This document shows, piece by piece, positions 16,762 to 25,293 of a DNA stretch of 64,000 nucleotides (position 1 is its first letter; every line of letters starts with the position of its first letter). Made by a program: the position numbers and the translations under genes. The DNA lies in contig NZ_BNAH01000006.1 of NCBI RefSeq assembly GCF_014653195.1, positions 1 to 64,000 of the forward strand. Reading direction: 5' to 3'. Source of the stretch: Thalassotalea profundi. Lineage in GTDB: Bacteria; Pseudomonadota; Gammaproteobacteria; Enterobacterales; Alteromonadaceae. The notes beneath the pieces were generated by a model that worked only from the letters and a program-made list of their open reading frames with translations, had not been told where the DNA came from and did not search any database.

Positions 16762-19338
16762 GTGAATATCGAAAGCGAATTATCGTCAAGGGAAGCACTG
16801 AAGGAAAGCATTCAAACATTATCAGAACAACTAAATGAATGTTTTTTAACTCATTCTATACAAATGCTAATGCACGAACGTGCCAAACACTTCGATCAAT
16901 TACTTACTAACCTTTGGCAACAGTACCAACTTAACGAGAATAACATTTCCTTAAATGCCGTTGGTGGTTATGGACGCCAAGCGTTACACCCATATTCTGA
17001 TATTGATTTAGCGATTATCTACGATGGCAAACTATCAGCAAATCAACAAGAAAACCTCTCTTTATTTCTGACAAAACTTTGGGATTTTGGCGTCGATATA
17101 GGCCATTCAGTTCGTTCAATAAAAGAATCGGTTCAAGCCGCTAAAAACGATATTACAATTGCGACTAACCTGCTCGATATTCGTAAGTTAATTGGTTCAG
17201 ATCTTCATAGTGAAACTATCAGGGACAATTTATATCAAAATAAGTTATGGACTAGTCAATCTTTCTATCAAGCAAAAATTGCCGAACAAACAGCCCGTCA
17301 CGAAAAAGCACAAGACACATCGTTATACTTAGAGCCTAATTTAAAAAACAATCCTGGTGGTTTGCGTGATGCGCATACAATTATGTGGATTGCTCAAAAA
17401 CATTTTTCTGTCGAAAATGCTCATGCACTTCGCAGTACGGGCTTTTTACAACGCGATGAGCTTGCCGAACTCAATGAATCTTACGACTTTATTTGTCGTG
17501 TCCGCTGGGCGTTACATTCAGTCACAGATAGCGCCCAAGAGTCTTTATTATTTGAACATCAAGCAGATGTCGCTGAGTTTATGCATTTTGGCAGTGGCGA
17601 CAATAGCCAAACCGCCATTGAACGTATGATGAAACAACTTTACCGAGCAATGACACGTGTGCGTGAGTTAAATCAAATGATCAGCGATTCTTTCAAATTA
17701 GACACCCTAAACGAAAGGGCTAAAGCAAAAGATACCATAATAGACGAATACTTTATGGTGAGAAATAATCTTATTGAAGCGCAATTTGAACATGTATTTA
17801 TTAATAAACAACAAGTTATTCGCTTATTTAAATTAATTGCTGATAATAAAAATATTGATGGCATTGCACCACAAACATTAAGACTACTTCGACAAACTCG
17901 CCGCGGATTATTAGGGGAATTACAAGATTACCAAGGGTGTAGAGAAGAGTTTCTAGCCATTCTTACGCACCCTACTGGCACACAAAAAGCCTTAGCGCTT
18001 ATGCATCGTTATAGTATTTTAGCGTCATATTTTCCGCAGTGGCGTTTAATTGAAGGTCAAATGCAATTTGATATGCATAATGCGTATACCGTTGATGAAC
18101 ATTCTTTTAAAACACTACAAATTATTGACTCATTTAAGCGAAGGAAGGACAAAACAAGTTTAGCTTATTCAGTTTGTCGAAGTATTAAAGATGAATTAGC
18201 ACTCAAATTTGCCGCATTATTCCATCATTTATCAGGTAAGCAAGCCATTGATAAGAATAAATTAAGCGCTATGCAGGCTAAAGAAATTGCCGACTTACAC
18301 CAGTTAAAAAGCTCAACTAAAAATAGGATTCACTGGTTAATTGCCAATCAAGATTTGCTTATTTCAGCAATACAAACTCAAAACATAAATGAACCAGAGG
18401 AAATTAAGCGGCTTGCACAGCTTATTGGTTCTCAAGAAAAGTTAAACGCCTTATATATTTTAACCATGGCCGATATGATGGCAACCAACGAGAATTACTT
18501 TAATGACTGGCACGAATATCAATTAAATCAAATGTATATGTTTATTCGTGATGCTTTGAGCCAAGGATTAGAAAATATTTTTGCCGCACGGCAGGTTATT
18601 CGTGAAAATAAACAAGATGCTAAAAAATTACTCAATGAATTAGCAATAAACGAAGAGCAAGTAGCCGCTTTTTGGTCAGTCCTACCGAATAACTTTTTTA
18701 GTCATAATACACTCCATGACATTGTAAGTATTACCGAGACTATCGCCCAACAGCCAACAGAACAAAGCGTTTTTGCGATCGAAAACAGTGAGCAAAACAT
18801 CACCTCACTAGTAGTATACACACTAGATAGGCCTAAACTTTTCCTCGATTTATTTAAAACTTTTTCAAGCTCTAAACTGAGAGTCAAAGATGCACAAATA
18901 ATGCGCACAAAGAATAACTACGCATTAGAAATTTTTAGATTGCTCGATCATGATGATGAAGCAATTGATGATGAATATCGATTAAAATCAGTCATTAAGC
19001 GTATTGAACAAACGGTAGAGAATGAATTTACTCCTTCAACGTTAAGTACACCATTATCGGTGAGGAATTTTGAGCATACACCACACATTGAGTTGCTTAA
19101 AACAACAAGAAAGAATAAAGCTTTGCTTAAAGTTAACACGTTAGATGATCCAAGTTATATTGAGCAGATTTGCCAAATACTTGCCAAACATAACTTTTTT
19201 ATCCATTCAGCAAAAATTAGTACATTAGGTGAAACAACTGAGAATGTATTTTTGGTTTCTCACGCAGATACTGATGCAGAACAACAAGTAATCGAGCATC
19301 AAAAACTGGTAGAATTATTGGAAAAAGAAATTTTATAA
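16762..19338 (+). CDS. glnD: PII uridylyltransferase GlnD with degenerate HD domain
   Basis: An 858-residue bifunctional nitrogen-sensor homologue. The nucleotidyltransferase domain has GGYGRQALHPYSDIDLAII with Asp80 and Asp82 intact, so PII uridylylation should be possible. The HD domain keeps the first His (DEH, 445-447), but the expected FHD is Phe-His-His (487-489). The usual AKGRGGDHS is SGKQAIDKN and the His pair near HLLMS is replaced (ANQDLLIS, 528-535). Two C-terminal ACT domains follow (about 675-760 and 785-855). Start is GTG with GGA upstream. Uridylyl-removing activity is probably lost or altered. It is not next to map or rpsB as in E. coli. Confidence 0.93.
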   Translation: MNIESELSSREALKESIQTLSEQLNECFLTHSIQMLMHERAKHFDQLLTNLWQQYQLNENNISLNAVGGYGRQALHPYSDIDLAIIYDGKLSANQQENLSLFLTKLWDFGVDIGHSVRSIKESVQAAKNDITIATNLLDIRKLIGSDLHSETIRDNLYQNKLWTSQSFYQAKIAEQTARHEKAQDTSLYLEPNLKNNPGGLRDAHTIMWIAQKHFSVENAHALRSTGFLQRDELAELNESYDFICRVRWALHSVTDSAQESLLFEHQADVAEFMHFGSGDNSQTAIERMMKQLYRAMTRVRELNQMISDSFKLDTLNERAKAKDTIIDEYFMVRNNLIEAQFEHVFINKQQVIRLFKLIADNKNIDGIAPQTLRLLRQTRRGLLGELQDYQGCREEFLAILTHPTGTQKALALMHRYSILASYFPQWRLIEGQMQFDMHNAYTVDEHSFKTLQIIDSFKRRKDKTSLAYSVCRSIKDELALKFAALFHHLSGKQAIDKNKLSAMQAKEIADLHQLKSSTKNRIHWLIANQDLLISAIQTQNINEPEEIKRLAQLIGSQEKLNALYILTMADMMATNENYFNDWHEYQLNQMYMFIRDALSQGLENIFAARQVIRENKQDAKKLLNELAINEEQVAAFWSVLPNNFFSHNTLHDIVSITETIAQQPTEQSVFAIENSEQNITSLVVYTLDRPKLFLDLFKTFSSSKLRVKDAQIMRTKNNYALEIFRLLDHDDEAIDDEYRLKSVIKRIEQTVENEFTPSTLSTPLSVRNFEHTPHIELLKTTRKNKALLKVNTLDDPSYIEQICQILAKHNFFIHSAKISTLGETTENVFLVSHADTDAEQQVIEHQKLVELLEKEIL

Positions 19339-19373
19339 GCCGTGTTAATTAAAGCATTGAACATGCCATAATG

Positions 19374-19862
19374 TTAAGCTTTATCTACAATACTGTTATC
19401 CATTGAAGCAATTTCTAACACTGGTGAAGCATCTATTTCATTCGCGTCCATCATAGTAGCGATGCGTTGCATTGACGATAAAAGTAACGATTGTTCCCAG
19501 CTTTCTAATGAACAAAACTTATCGATAAAATGTTCTTGTAGAGGTTGTGGTGACCCGACTAAACATACTTCTCCTGCTTCAGATAAAAACAACTCTACAC
19601 GTCTTTTGTCGGTTAAACTTCTCACTCTTTTTATCAGATCTCGTTTTTCTAATCGATCTAAGATATTTGTTACCGTAGCGGCACTTAAATTAATATTTTT
19701 AGCGATAATACTCGCCGTAACACCTGAAACTTGTGAAATTTCTTTCATTATCAATAATTGAGGTCCTGTTAACCCTGAAGACTTATTAAGTTGTTTAGAG
19801 TGTAGATCTATCGCTCGAATAACCTTGCGAATAGAAACAAGTAGCTCTTCGTATTTTTCCAT
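19374..19862 (-). CDS. MarR-family transcriptional regulator
   Basis: A 162-residue MarR-type winged-helix repressor. The recognition region is visible at about 50-95: ASIIAKNINLSAATVTNILDRLEKRDLIKRVRSLTDKRRVELFLSEAG, including the wing DKRR. N- and C-terminal helices form the dimer. It is convergent with glnD (35-bp gap). No obvious target gene is adjacent, since the next minus-strand gene is transcribed towards it. Ligand unknown. Confidence 0.88.
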   Translation of the reverse strand: MEKYEELLVSIRKVIRAIDLHSKQLNKSSGLTGPQLLIMKEISQVSGVTASIIAKNINLSAATVTNILDRLEKRDLIKRVRSLTDKRRVELFLSEAGEVCLVGSPQPLQEHFIDKFCSLESWEQSLLLSSMQRIATMMDANEIDASPVLEIASMDNSIVDKA

Positions 19863-19999
19863 GAGACATAACTAAATGATTTAAATTCTTAGTTTTAGAA
19901 TAACATTTGTGTGATAGCTTGTAACTTTTAATTACCCCTTTCATTTTATATGAGCGTTGTTATTACTTTAAAGGGATAATTTTAATCAAATCGCCAGAT

Positions 20000-21262
20000 T
20001 TAGGCCGTAGCTCCCTCAATCAATAATTGGCTTTTTCCTTTATTCATTGCCCCATTAAGCACTTCAACTGCTTTCGCCAAAGATTCATGAATTCCGTCAC
20101 CGGTATCTGTTACTAATCCACCAATACTCACAGTAAAGTTAATATTGATATTTCCAAATTTAACACTTCTTTTTCCTGAGTCAGCTTGCAACTTTTTCAA
20201 TTTTTCAAGAATACCACTCGACTTTTCATCTACGGAAAAAATAGCAAATTCAGCGCCACTTAACCGAGCAACAATATCATCCTCAGAAAAGCTTTCGGAT
20301 AATAATGAGGCGAATGAAATAAGTACTTCATCGCCTGCTTCATGTTTGTGTTTATCATTTATGCTTTTAAAATCATCAATATGAACTACTGCTAACACTT
20401 TTATTAAATCAGATATTTCTAAATTGTTTAATTGCTTACTTACACGTTCTACAAAATAACGACGATTTGAAATTGACGTTAAATAATCACTATTAACAGC
20501 AGATTCAATCTCTTCTATATATTGTAATTTTTCAATGTTTTGGATAACGCGACAATAAAACTCTTCCGGACAAAAAGGAGCTCTCAAAAAATCATCGGCA
20601 CCATTTTTGATAAAGCGAGCCGATTGGTAATTACCTTTTGAATTAGAAACTCCTATGATAATCATTTCAGTTCTTGAAAATTTTCGTCTAATTCTCTGCA
20701 CTAATTCAACACCATCCATACCTGGCATTTCATGATTGGTTATCACGAGTTTTATATCTTCTTTTTCATCTAATGCTTTTAGTGCTTTCGTGCCATCGGA
20801 AACACAATATACAGTAAAGTTTCGACGCAATAACAATTGTTGAATATGATTACGGCCAGTTAATGAGTCATCAACGACTAAAACGCCAATTTTATGATTT
20901 GTTAATTGCCCATGAAGAAGCATCATAAGGTAATGATAAGCTTGAGAGTTTTCTTTTGTAACGTAATCAACAATAGGGAAATTTAATAGCTTTTTATGGG
21001 TATTATCATCCATTCGACCCGTCATAATAATTGCGGGAATGTCATGCTCAATAATGAAAGGGATGACTTCGCCATCAGACGCATCAGGTAAGCCATAATC
21101 GAGTGTGGCTACAAAAAAGTTATGATCTTTAGCAAGTAGCTTTTTAACTTCAGACAAAGAATGAGCAATAGTGACATCATAACCTACAGACTTAGCCATA
21201 TGTTCGATAACCAAAGCGATGGGTTTACTGTCTTCTACTATCAATAAACGTTTTTTCAACAT
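20000..21262 (-). CDS. REC-REC-GGDEF protein with degenerate key residues
   Basis: A 420-residue cytoplasmic signalling protein. The first receiver (1-118) looks complete, with Asp55 in LDYGLPD and Lys103. The second receiver (124-245) has Asn176 where the phospho-Asp should be (ITNHEMPGMDG) and Ala228 where the conserved Lys belongs (LRAPF). The GGDEF domain (about 255-418) reads SGAEF (335-339), so the third-position metal-binding acidic residue is Ala; cyclic-di-GMP synthesis is doubtful. I chose the ATG at 21262 because AGGA precedes it at good spacing. It probably acts as a phospho-input scaffold or GTP/c-di-GMP receptor (inferred). Confidence 0.88.
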   Translation of the reverse strand: MLKKRLLIVEDSKPIALVIEHMAKSVGYDVTIAHSLSEVKKLLAKDHNFFVATLDYGLPDASDGEVIPFIIEHDIPAIIMTGRMDDNTHKKLLNFPIVDYVTKENSQAYHYLMMLLHGQLTNHKIGVLVVDDSLTGRNHIQQLLLRRNFTVYCVSDGTKALKALDEKEDIKLVITNHEMPGMDGVELVQRIRRKFSRTEMIIIGVSNSKGNYQSARFIKNGADDFLRAPFCPEEFYCRVIQNIEKLQYIEEIESAVNSDYLTSISNRRYFVERVSKQLNNLEISDLIKVLAVVHIDDFKSINDKHKHEAGDEVLISFASLLSESFSEDDIVARLSGAEFAIFSVDEKSSGILEKLKKLQADSGKRSVKFGNININFTVSIGGLVTDTGDGIHESLAKAVEVLNGAMNKGKSQLLIEGATA

Positions 21263-21401
21263 TTTATTCCTAGAACCATAGTCCATATAACTTTTATATC
21301 AGGTACAACATATTCTGTACATCAGATTTATTGGTTTTAAAAGAAAAGCCAACATACCGTTTAACATAGGCTATTTCACCATTAAATTTAGATCATCGTC
21401 A

Positions 21402-21791
21402 TTAAGGAGATTCATTTATAACTTCTTTAACGCGTTCACCCACCTCTTGCCATGCTGAGGCTGCTTGTCTAAAGGCTCGTCTTCCCTTATCTGTAACTGC
21501 ATACAGTTTTCTTTGTCGGCCATTAACTAGTTCTGTTCTTGACGTAAGATAACCTCCTTGTTCAAACTCTTTTAGCACAGGATAAATGGCGCCTTGTGTT
21601 GGCGAACATGAACCTTTAGTACACGTTTCTACCTGCTTTGCTATTTCATAACCATGCAGCTCATCTCTTTGTAATACACATAAAACAAAAAACTTCGACA
21701 AGCTCATTTTTATTATACCATTCCAGTACTCCGTGCTTTCATAGTCTGGAGTTAATCTTTTGACAGCTCTGTTAGATTTTTTTTCTAGCAT
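21402..21791 (-). CDS. PadR-family transcriptional regulator
   Basis: A 129-residue PadR winged-helix regulator: KFFVLCVLQRDELHGYEIAKQVE, then PTQGAIYPVLKEFEQGGYLTSR and GRQRKLYAVTDKGRRAF. Between the helices is a cysteine pair (CTKGSC, about 58-63), plus Cys38, which could bind a thiophilic metal or sense oxidation. It is upstream of, and on the same strand as, nothing obvious; the MFS and flavoprotein genes lie just upstream (83 bp) on the same strand, so it may be the last gene of their unit. Its own upstream region has GGTTA and TAACC half-sites. Confidence 0.88.
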   Translation of the reverse strand: MLEKKSNRAVKRLTPDYESTEYWNGIIKMSLSKFFVLCVLQRDELHGYEIAKQVETCTKGSCSPTQGAIYPVLKEFEQGGYLTSRTELVNGRQRKLYAVTDKGRRAFRQAASAWQEVGERVKEVINESP

Positions 21792-21874
21792 TTAATGTTC
21801 CCTATATGTTTGGTTAGTAGTTTAACCGACCACCTACATACAGTTAATGAGGAGAATAAGGTATAGTCTAATAG

Positions 21875-23059
21875 CTAATGTGATGCTTTTTCAATATAAA
21901 GGAATCCAACCGTAGCTATCGCCATAATAGCCATTAAAAAGTATATCGGTAGGCTGTAAGACTGATGCATATTCCATATCATAGCCAATAACCAAGGGGC
22001 AAGGGCTTGTGAAAGCAATATCGGTATTGCCATCATACCAGAAACTTGGCCGTAATATTGGCTATGCGTTATAGTTAAAGCACTTAAGCCTTTAATCGTA
22101 ATTAAAATTCCAACACAACTACCATACGTAATAAACATTAATATGAGTAGCGAAATGCTTTTTATATCCATTAGTAATGTTGCTATTGCAATGAGTATAA
22201 TGCCACTGGTATAGAGACCAATAATACTTAGTGGGCGAGTAAGGTGTAACCTCTGAAAGCATAAGCGACCTACTAATTGAGCCGGTCCAATAATACTAAG
22301 CAGAAATACGGCTTTATCTTTACTTAAATTATTTTCTAATAAAATAGGGTACAAATGTGAAGCTAGCGCTGAAAATGTTAAGCTAAACATAGACAAGCTG
22401 ATAACATACGCCCAAAAAACTTTATGTGTTAAAAGAGCAAACTTATCTAACCCTACTGTAGTCATTTTTTTAATAGGTGTCGCTTTCTTAGCATCAATAG
22501 AGACTAAGTAAAGATAGATTGGAACTAGAATGAACGCAATAATCAAAGCGAGTGTTAACAAAGCACTTCTCCAGCCAATAGATTGAATTAACACCTCGAC
22601 TAACGGTATATAAACACTTCCAGAAAGCGCAGCGATAACTGAGATAAAAGCAATAGATTTTTTAGCTGTATCACTAGATTGTAACCTTACCAAATAAGCA
22701 AATGTTGGTTCATACAAGAGTAATGATTGAGAAATACCAATGAAAATGAATACTAAATAAAGCTCATTTGCATTAGAAACCATTGACCAAGCTATTAAGG
22801 AAATAACGGCTAATACTCCCCCTATCGGGAAAACATAAACGCCATGAGTTCCATCCATAAATTTGCCGACAAAATATGTTAGAGAAGAATACACAACTAA
22901 AGCAATACTAAACGCTGTGTATAACTCTGTTTTTACAATCCCTAACTCATTTGCCATTGCCCCGCCTATTTGGGGAAAGCTATAAAATAAACTTCCCCAT
23001 GTACAAATTTGCGCAAATGCTAATAACCAGATAATGGCCGGCTGTTTATTTAGGTGCAT
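21875..23059 (-). CDS. MFS transporter
   Basis: A 394-residue, 12-helix major facilitator. The N-terminal half has the pattern FAQICTWGSLFYSFPQIGG and FVGKFMDGTHGVY (motif-A-like, degenerate) and a central cytoplasmic loop at about residues 195-210. It begins 13 bp after the flavoprotein gene, so the two are almost certainly cotranscribed, with PadR following. Substrate unknown. The context (oxidoreductase, exporter, Cys-containing regulator) suggests efflux of a product made or modified by the flavoprotein. Confidence 0.8.
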   Translation of the reverse strand: MHLNKQPAIIWLLAFAQICTWGSLFYSFPQIGGAMANELGIVKTELYTAFSIALVVYSSLTYFVGKFMDGTHGVYVFPIGGVLAVISLIAWSMVSNANELYLVFIFIGISQSLLLYEPTFAYLVRLQSSDTAKKSIAFISVIAALSGSVYIPLVEVLIQSIGWRSALLTLALIIAFILVPIYLYLVSIDAKKATPIKKMTTVGLDKFALLTHKVFWAYVISLSMFSLTFSALASHLYPILLENNLSKDKAVFLLSIIGPAQLVGRLCFQRLHLTRPLSIIGLYTSGIILIAIATLLMDIKSISLLILMFITYGSCVGILITIKGLSALTITHSQYYGQVSGMMAIPILLSQALAPWLLAMIWNMHQSYSLPIYFLMAIMAIATVGFLYIEKASH

Positions 23060-23072
23060 TAGAAAACTAGGC

Positions 23073-24311
23073 TTATATAGAACACGAACGAGTTTCTGTT
23101 TTAATTGAAGGTTCTATTTCTTCACCTTTTTCAATATGATTGGCAATAGAATTTAATTGTTCATAACCTGTTTTCATCAAAAATGTTGGCGCTCTACCAT
23201 AACTTTTATGGCCAACAATAAAAAAATCAGGTTCTGGGTGATAAAGCTGCTTAACACCATGATTAGGTACTGAGCCACAACTATGTAGGTGCGGGTTAAT
23301 TAAATCGACTAAGTATAGTGGTGCTTCCCAAACAGGGTCTAACTGATATTGGAGCTCACTTATGAATCCTGTTTCAGGTCTAAAACCAGTAGATACAATA
23401 ATAAAATCAACATTAACATTCATAGTTTCGCCATTAACGTTAATTTCAACGTCCAAGCCATTAGTCACTTTTTTAATAGCACTTATTCGAGAAGGAGCTA
23501 ATACGCTTATGTGTTCTTTCGAGATTAGGTTTGGTAGGGCTGAATTTAATTCACCACGAGCTTTAATAGCATCGGTATTTTTATCGCTTAAATTATTCAG
23601 TATTTTACCACGTCGCATCGCCCATATTACTTCTGTGCTAGGATCATTTTCATGTAAATTATCTAACGCAAACAAAGACGCCATAGCGGAATGCCCACTA
23701 CCCACCACGAGTACTTTTTTACCAACATATTTTGTCTTATCTTTCCCCGAGATATCAGGAATTCCATAAGAGATATAAGACGCATTTTCTTGTTCACCAG
23801 GGACATGAAAGCCATCAACGCCTATGGGATTAGGGCTATTCCAAACACCACTAGCATCAATTACTGCACGAGCCAGTAGCGTGTTATTCTGATCTGATTG
23901 AGTATCTTTGAAAGTCACCTTAAATGGTGTATTTTTACGTAACTCAATACTTGTTTTATCTAAATTATGCCTCACCACTTGTACTATCTCAGCCTGCGTA
24001 TGCAAGTTAGCCTTAATAGCAGGAACCTGTGATAGAGGTAGTAAATAGTTTTCATAAATTTTCTTACCACATGCAATTTCATCATTTTTAGGTGGAGTCC
24101 AACCGCATTCAAGGAGCAATGTCTTAGCATCTTCATCTACATTCATTTCCCATGGAGTAAAAACGTTAACATGCCCCCATTCCTTAATAGATGAACCGGC
24201 TGTTTGCCCTTTTTCAAATAATGAAAAAGGGATATTCCTAACGGCTAGTTTAGCGGCCATTGCAAGTCCAATTGGCCCCGCACCAATAATGACAACAGGT
24301 AATAAATTCAT
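23073..24311 (-). CDS. FAD-dependent oxidoreductase/monooxygenase-like protein
   Basis: A 412-residue two-dinucleotide-fold flavoprotein. An FAD motif GAGPIGLAMAAKLA lies near the N-terminus and an NAD(P)-binding motif VVGSGHSAMAS lies mid-protein (about residues 205-215). FRPETGFISEL is the second FAD contact. It resembles flavin-containing monooxygenase-type proteins; substrate unknown. I chose the ATG at 24311 because it has GGAT about 6 bp upstream and starts just before the FAD strand; a longer frame from 24347 adds 12 unlikely residues. Upstream lie two direct TCAAACATCA repeats (24422-24431, 24439-24448), possible regulator sites. Confidence 0.8.
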   Translation of the reverse strand: MNLLPVVIIGAGPIGLAMAAKLAVRNIPFSLFEKGQTAGSSIKEWGHVNVFTPWEMNVDEDAKTLLLECGWTPPKNDEIACGKKIYENYLLPLSQVPAIKANLHTQAEIVQVVRHNLDKTSIELRKNTPFKVTFKDTQSDQNNTLLARAVIDASGVWNSPNPIGVDGFHVPGEQENASYISYGIPDISGKDKTKYVGKKVLVVGSGHSAMASLFALDNLHENDPSTEVIWAMRRGKILNNLSDKNTDAIKARGELNSALPNLISKEHISVLAPSRISAIKKVTNGLDVEINVNGETMNVNVDFIIVSTGFRPETGFISELQYQLDPVWEAPLYLVDLINPHLHSCGSVPNHGVKQLYHPEPDFFIVGHKSYGRAPTFLMKTGYEQLNSIANHIEKGEEIEPSIKTETRSCSI

Positions 24312-24421
24312 AATAAATCCTACATAAAAGTTTTCATAAAATTGCAAATAACAATAAAAAGTTAAAACCCATTATCCACAGCAAAAGTAGAACAATGGCA
24401 ATATTTAACAATTACAATATG

Positions 24422-24448
24422 TCAAACATCAATATATATCAAACATCA
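24422..24448. repeat. Direct repeat upstream of the flavoprotein gene
   Basis: TCAAACATCA occurs at 24422-24431 and again at 24439-24448, a 17-bp period, about 110 bp upstream of the flavoprotein start. It may be a regulator-binding site for this unit. The rest of 24312-24562 is AT-rich with nothing else recognisable. Confidence 0.35.
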
Positions 24449-24562
24449 TTATATTAAAATAAATATCCTCAAATGACTCTAGACAACAATGAATTAACGG
24501 TAAAAACGACTGTAAGTGCTTGTGATGGTTACACAAAAATGAAGTTAAAAAGAAGACTAAAA

Positions 24563-24786
24563 GGACTTGAACCCACGCGAACCTAAATTAACGGAATCAC
24601 TGGTGATTTCGTGTCGGGGCTGCATAATCAACGGTTAATTAAAGAAATTAGCTTAATAAATGGGGTGGCTAATGGGACTTGAACCCACGCGAACCTAGAT
24701 TAACGGAATCACTGGTGATTTCGTGTCGGGGCTACATAATCAACGGTTAATTAAAGAAATTAGCTTAATAAATGGGGTGGCTAATG
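24563..24786 (-). repeat. Two 112-bp tandem repeats derived from tRNA-His
   Basis: Two copies (24563-24674 and 24675-24786) differ at only a few positions and have a period of exactly 112 bp. The intact tRNA-His continues the same phase. Each unit carries the T-arm and, at its junction, the 3' acceptor end with CCA of tRNA-His, read on the minus strand. A remnant of the anticodon arm is present (GTGATTCCG), interrupted by extra bases, followed by unrelated AT-rich sequence. These are tRNA pseudogene-like duplications and would not fold into functional tRNA. Confidence 0.85.
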
Positions 24787-24849
24787 GGACTTGAACCCAC
24801 GACAACCGGAATCACAATCCGGGGCTCTACCAACTGAGCTATAGCCACC
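24773..24849 (-). tRNA. tRNA-His (GTG)
   Basis: The minus strand reads GGTGGCTATAGCTCAGTTGG and on to an anticodon loop containing GTG flanked by the CCGGATT/ATTCCGG arm. The T-arm GTGGGTTCAAGTCCCAT and acceptor end ATTAGCCACC plus encoded CCA follow. The extra 5' G (G-1) typical of tRNA-His is encoded at 24849. All four arms pair. Confidence 0.97.
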
Positions 24850-24888
24850 ACTGAGTATACTTGAAGCGCCTTCTAGTAAGGCGCGGGG

Positions 24889-24918
24889 AGTATATTGCAT
24901 TTATGCGGTGATTGACAA
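24889..24918 (-). promoter_or_regulatory. tRNA-His promoter
   Basis: Reading the minus strand, TTGTCA (24918-24913) and TATACT (24894-24889) are separated by 18 bp. They are followed by a GC-rich discriminator (CCCCGCGCC) typical of stringently controlled stable-RNA promoters. A GCGCCTT/AAGGCGC hairpin (24866-24884) lies in the leader before the tRNA. Confidence 0.65.
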
Positions 24919-25293
24919 GAAAAATTTTGGTTATTCATTCTTTTTTCAGTGTTTGCATAACGAAGCTGCAACTTGCTACATAATATATGTCCAGATTAAC
25001 CTCACCTCTAACGTTGCTATTGCCATAATGCCATTAAAACCCAATAGCTTTAAGTTTTTCTCTACTTCTCTATGACTCCCGTATTCATATCAAATAATGC
25101 GCTACGATTTGGGTGCTGGTCAGGAAGTGTTTTTTATAAATTTTATAAAACGTTAATACATATTTGTATTAGTAGTTACGCTTTTAAAATAAGATAAAAA
25201 TATAATACTCTCAATTACCTGAAAATATCTTTACCTGCTTTTAATTTATAATTAGTATAGATTACGAATGGAATTTGTTATTAGGTGGTCGGT
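24919..25293. other. Intergenic region upstream of the exopolysaccharide-type locus
   Basis: No gene is visible in these 375 bases. The region is strongly AT-rich. It holds an inverted repeat TTTTATAA (25132-25139) / TTATAAAA (25143-25150) and several promoter-like TATAAT-type stretches (for example TATAATAC near 25200) ahead of the first gene. It presumably carries the promoter of the locus. Confidence 0.5.

Noticed and set aside
23362..23879. Plus-strand frames opposite the flavoprotein gene
   Set aside because: No domain pattern or ribosome site; they mirror the codon bias of the real minus-strand gene.
24563..24786. Two additional tRNA genes or a CRISPR array
   Set aside because: The units lack a complete acceptor/D/anticodon set and the anticodon arm is broken. 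They are directly tandem at 112 bp with no unique spacers, so neither tRNA genes nor CRISPR.
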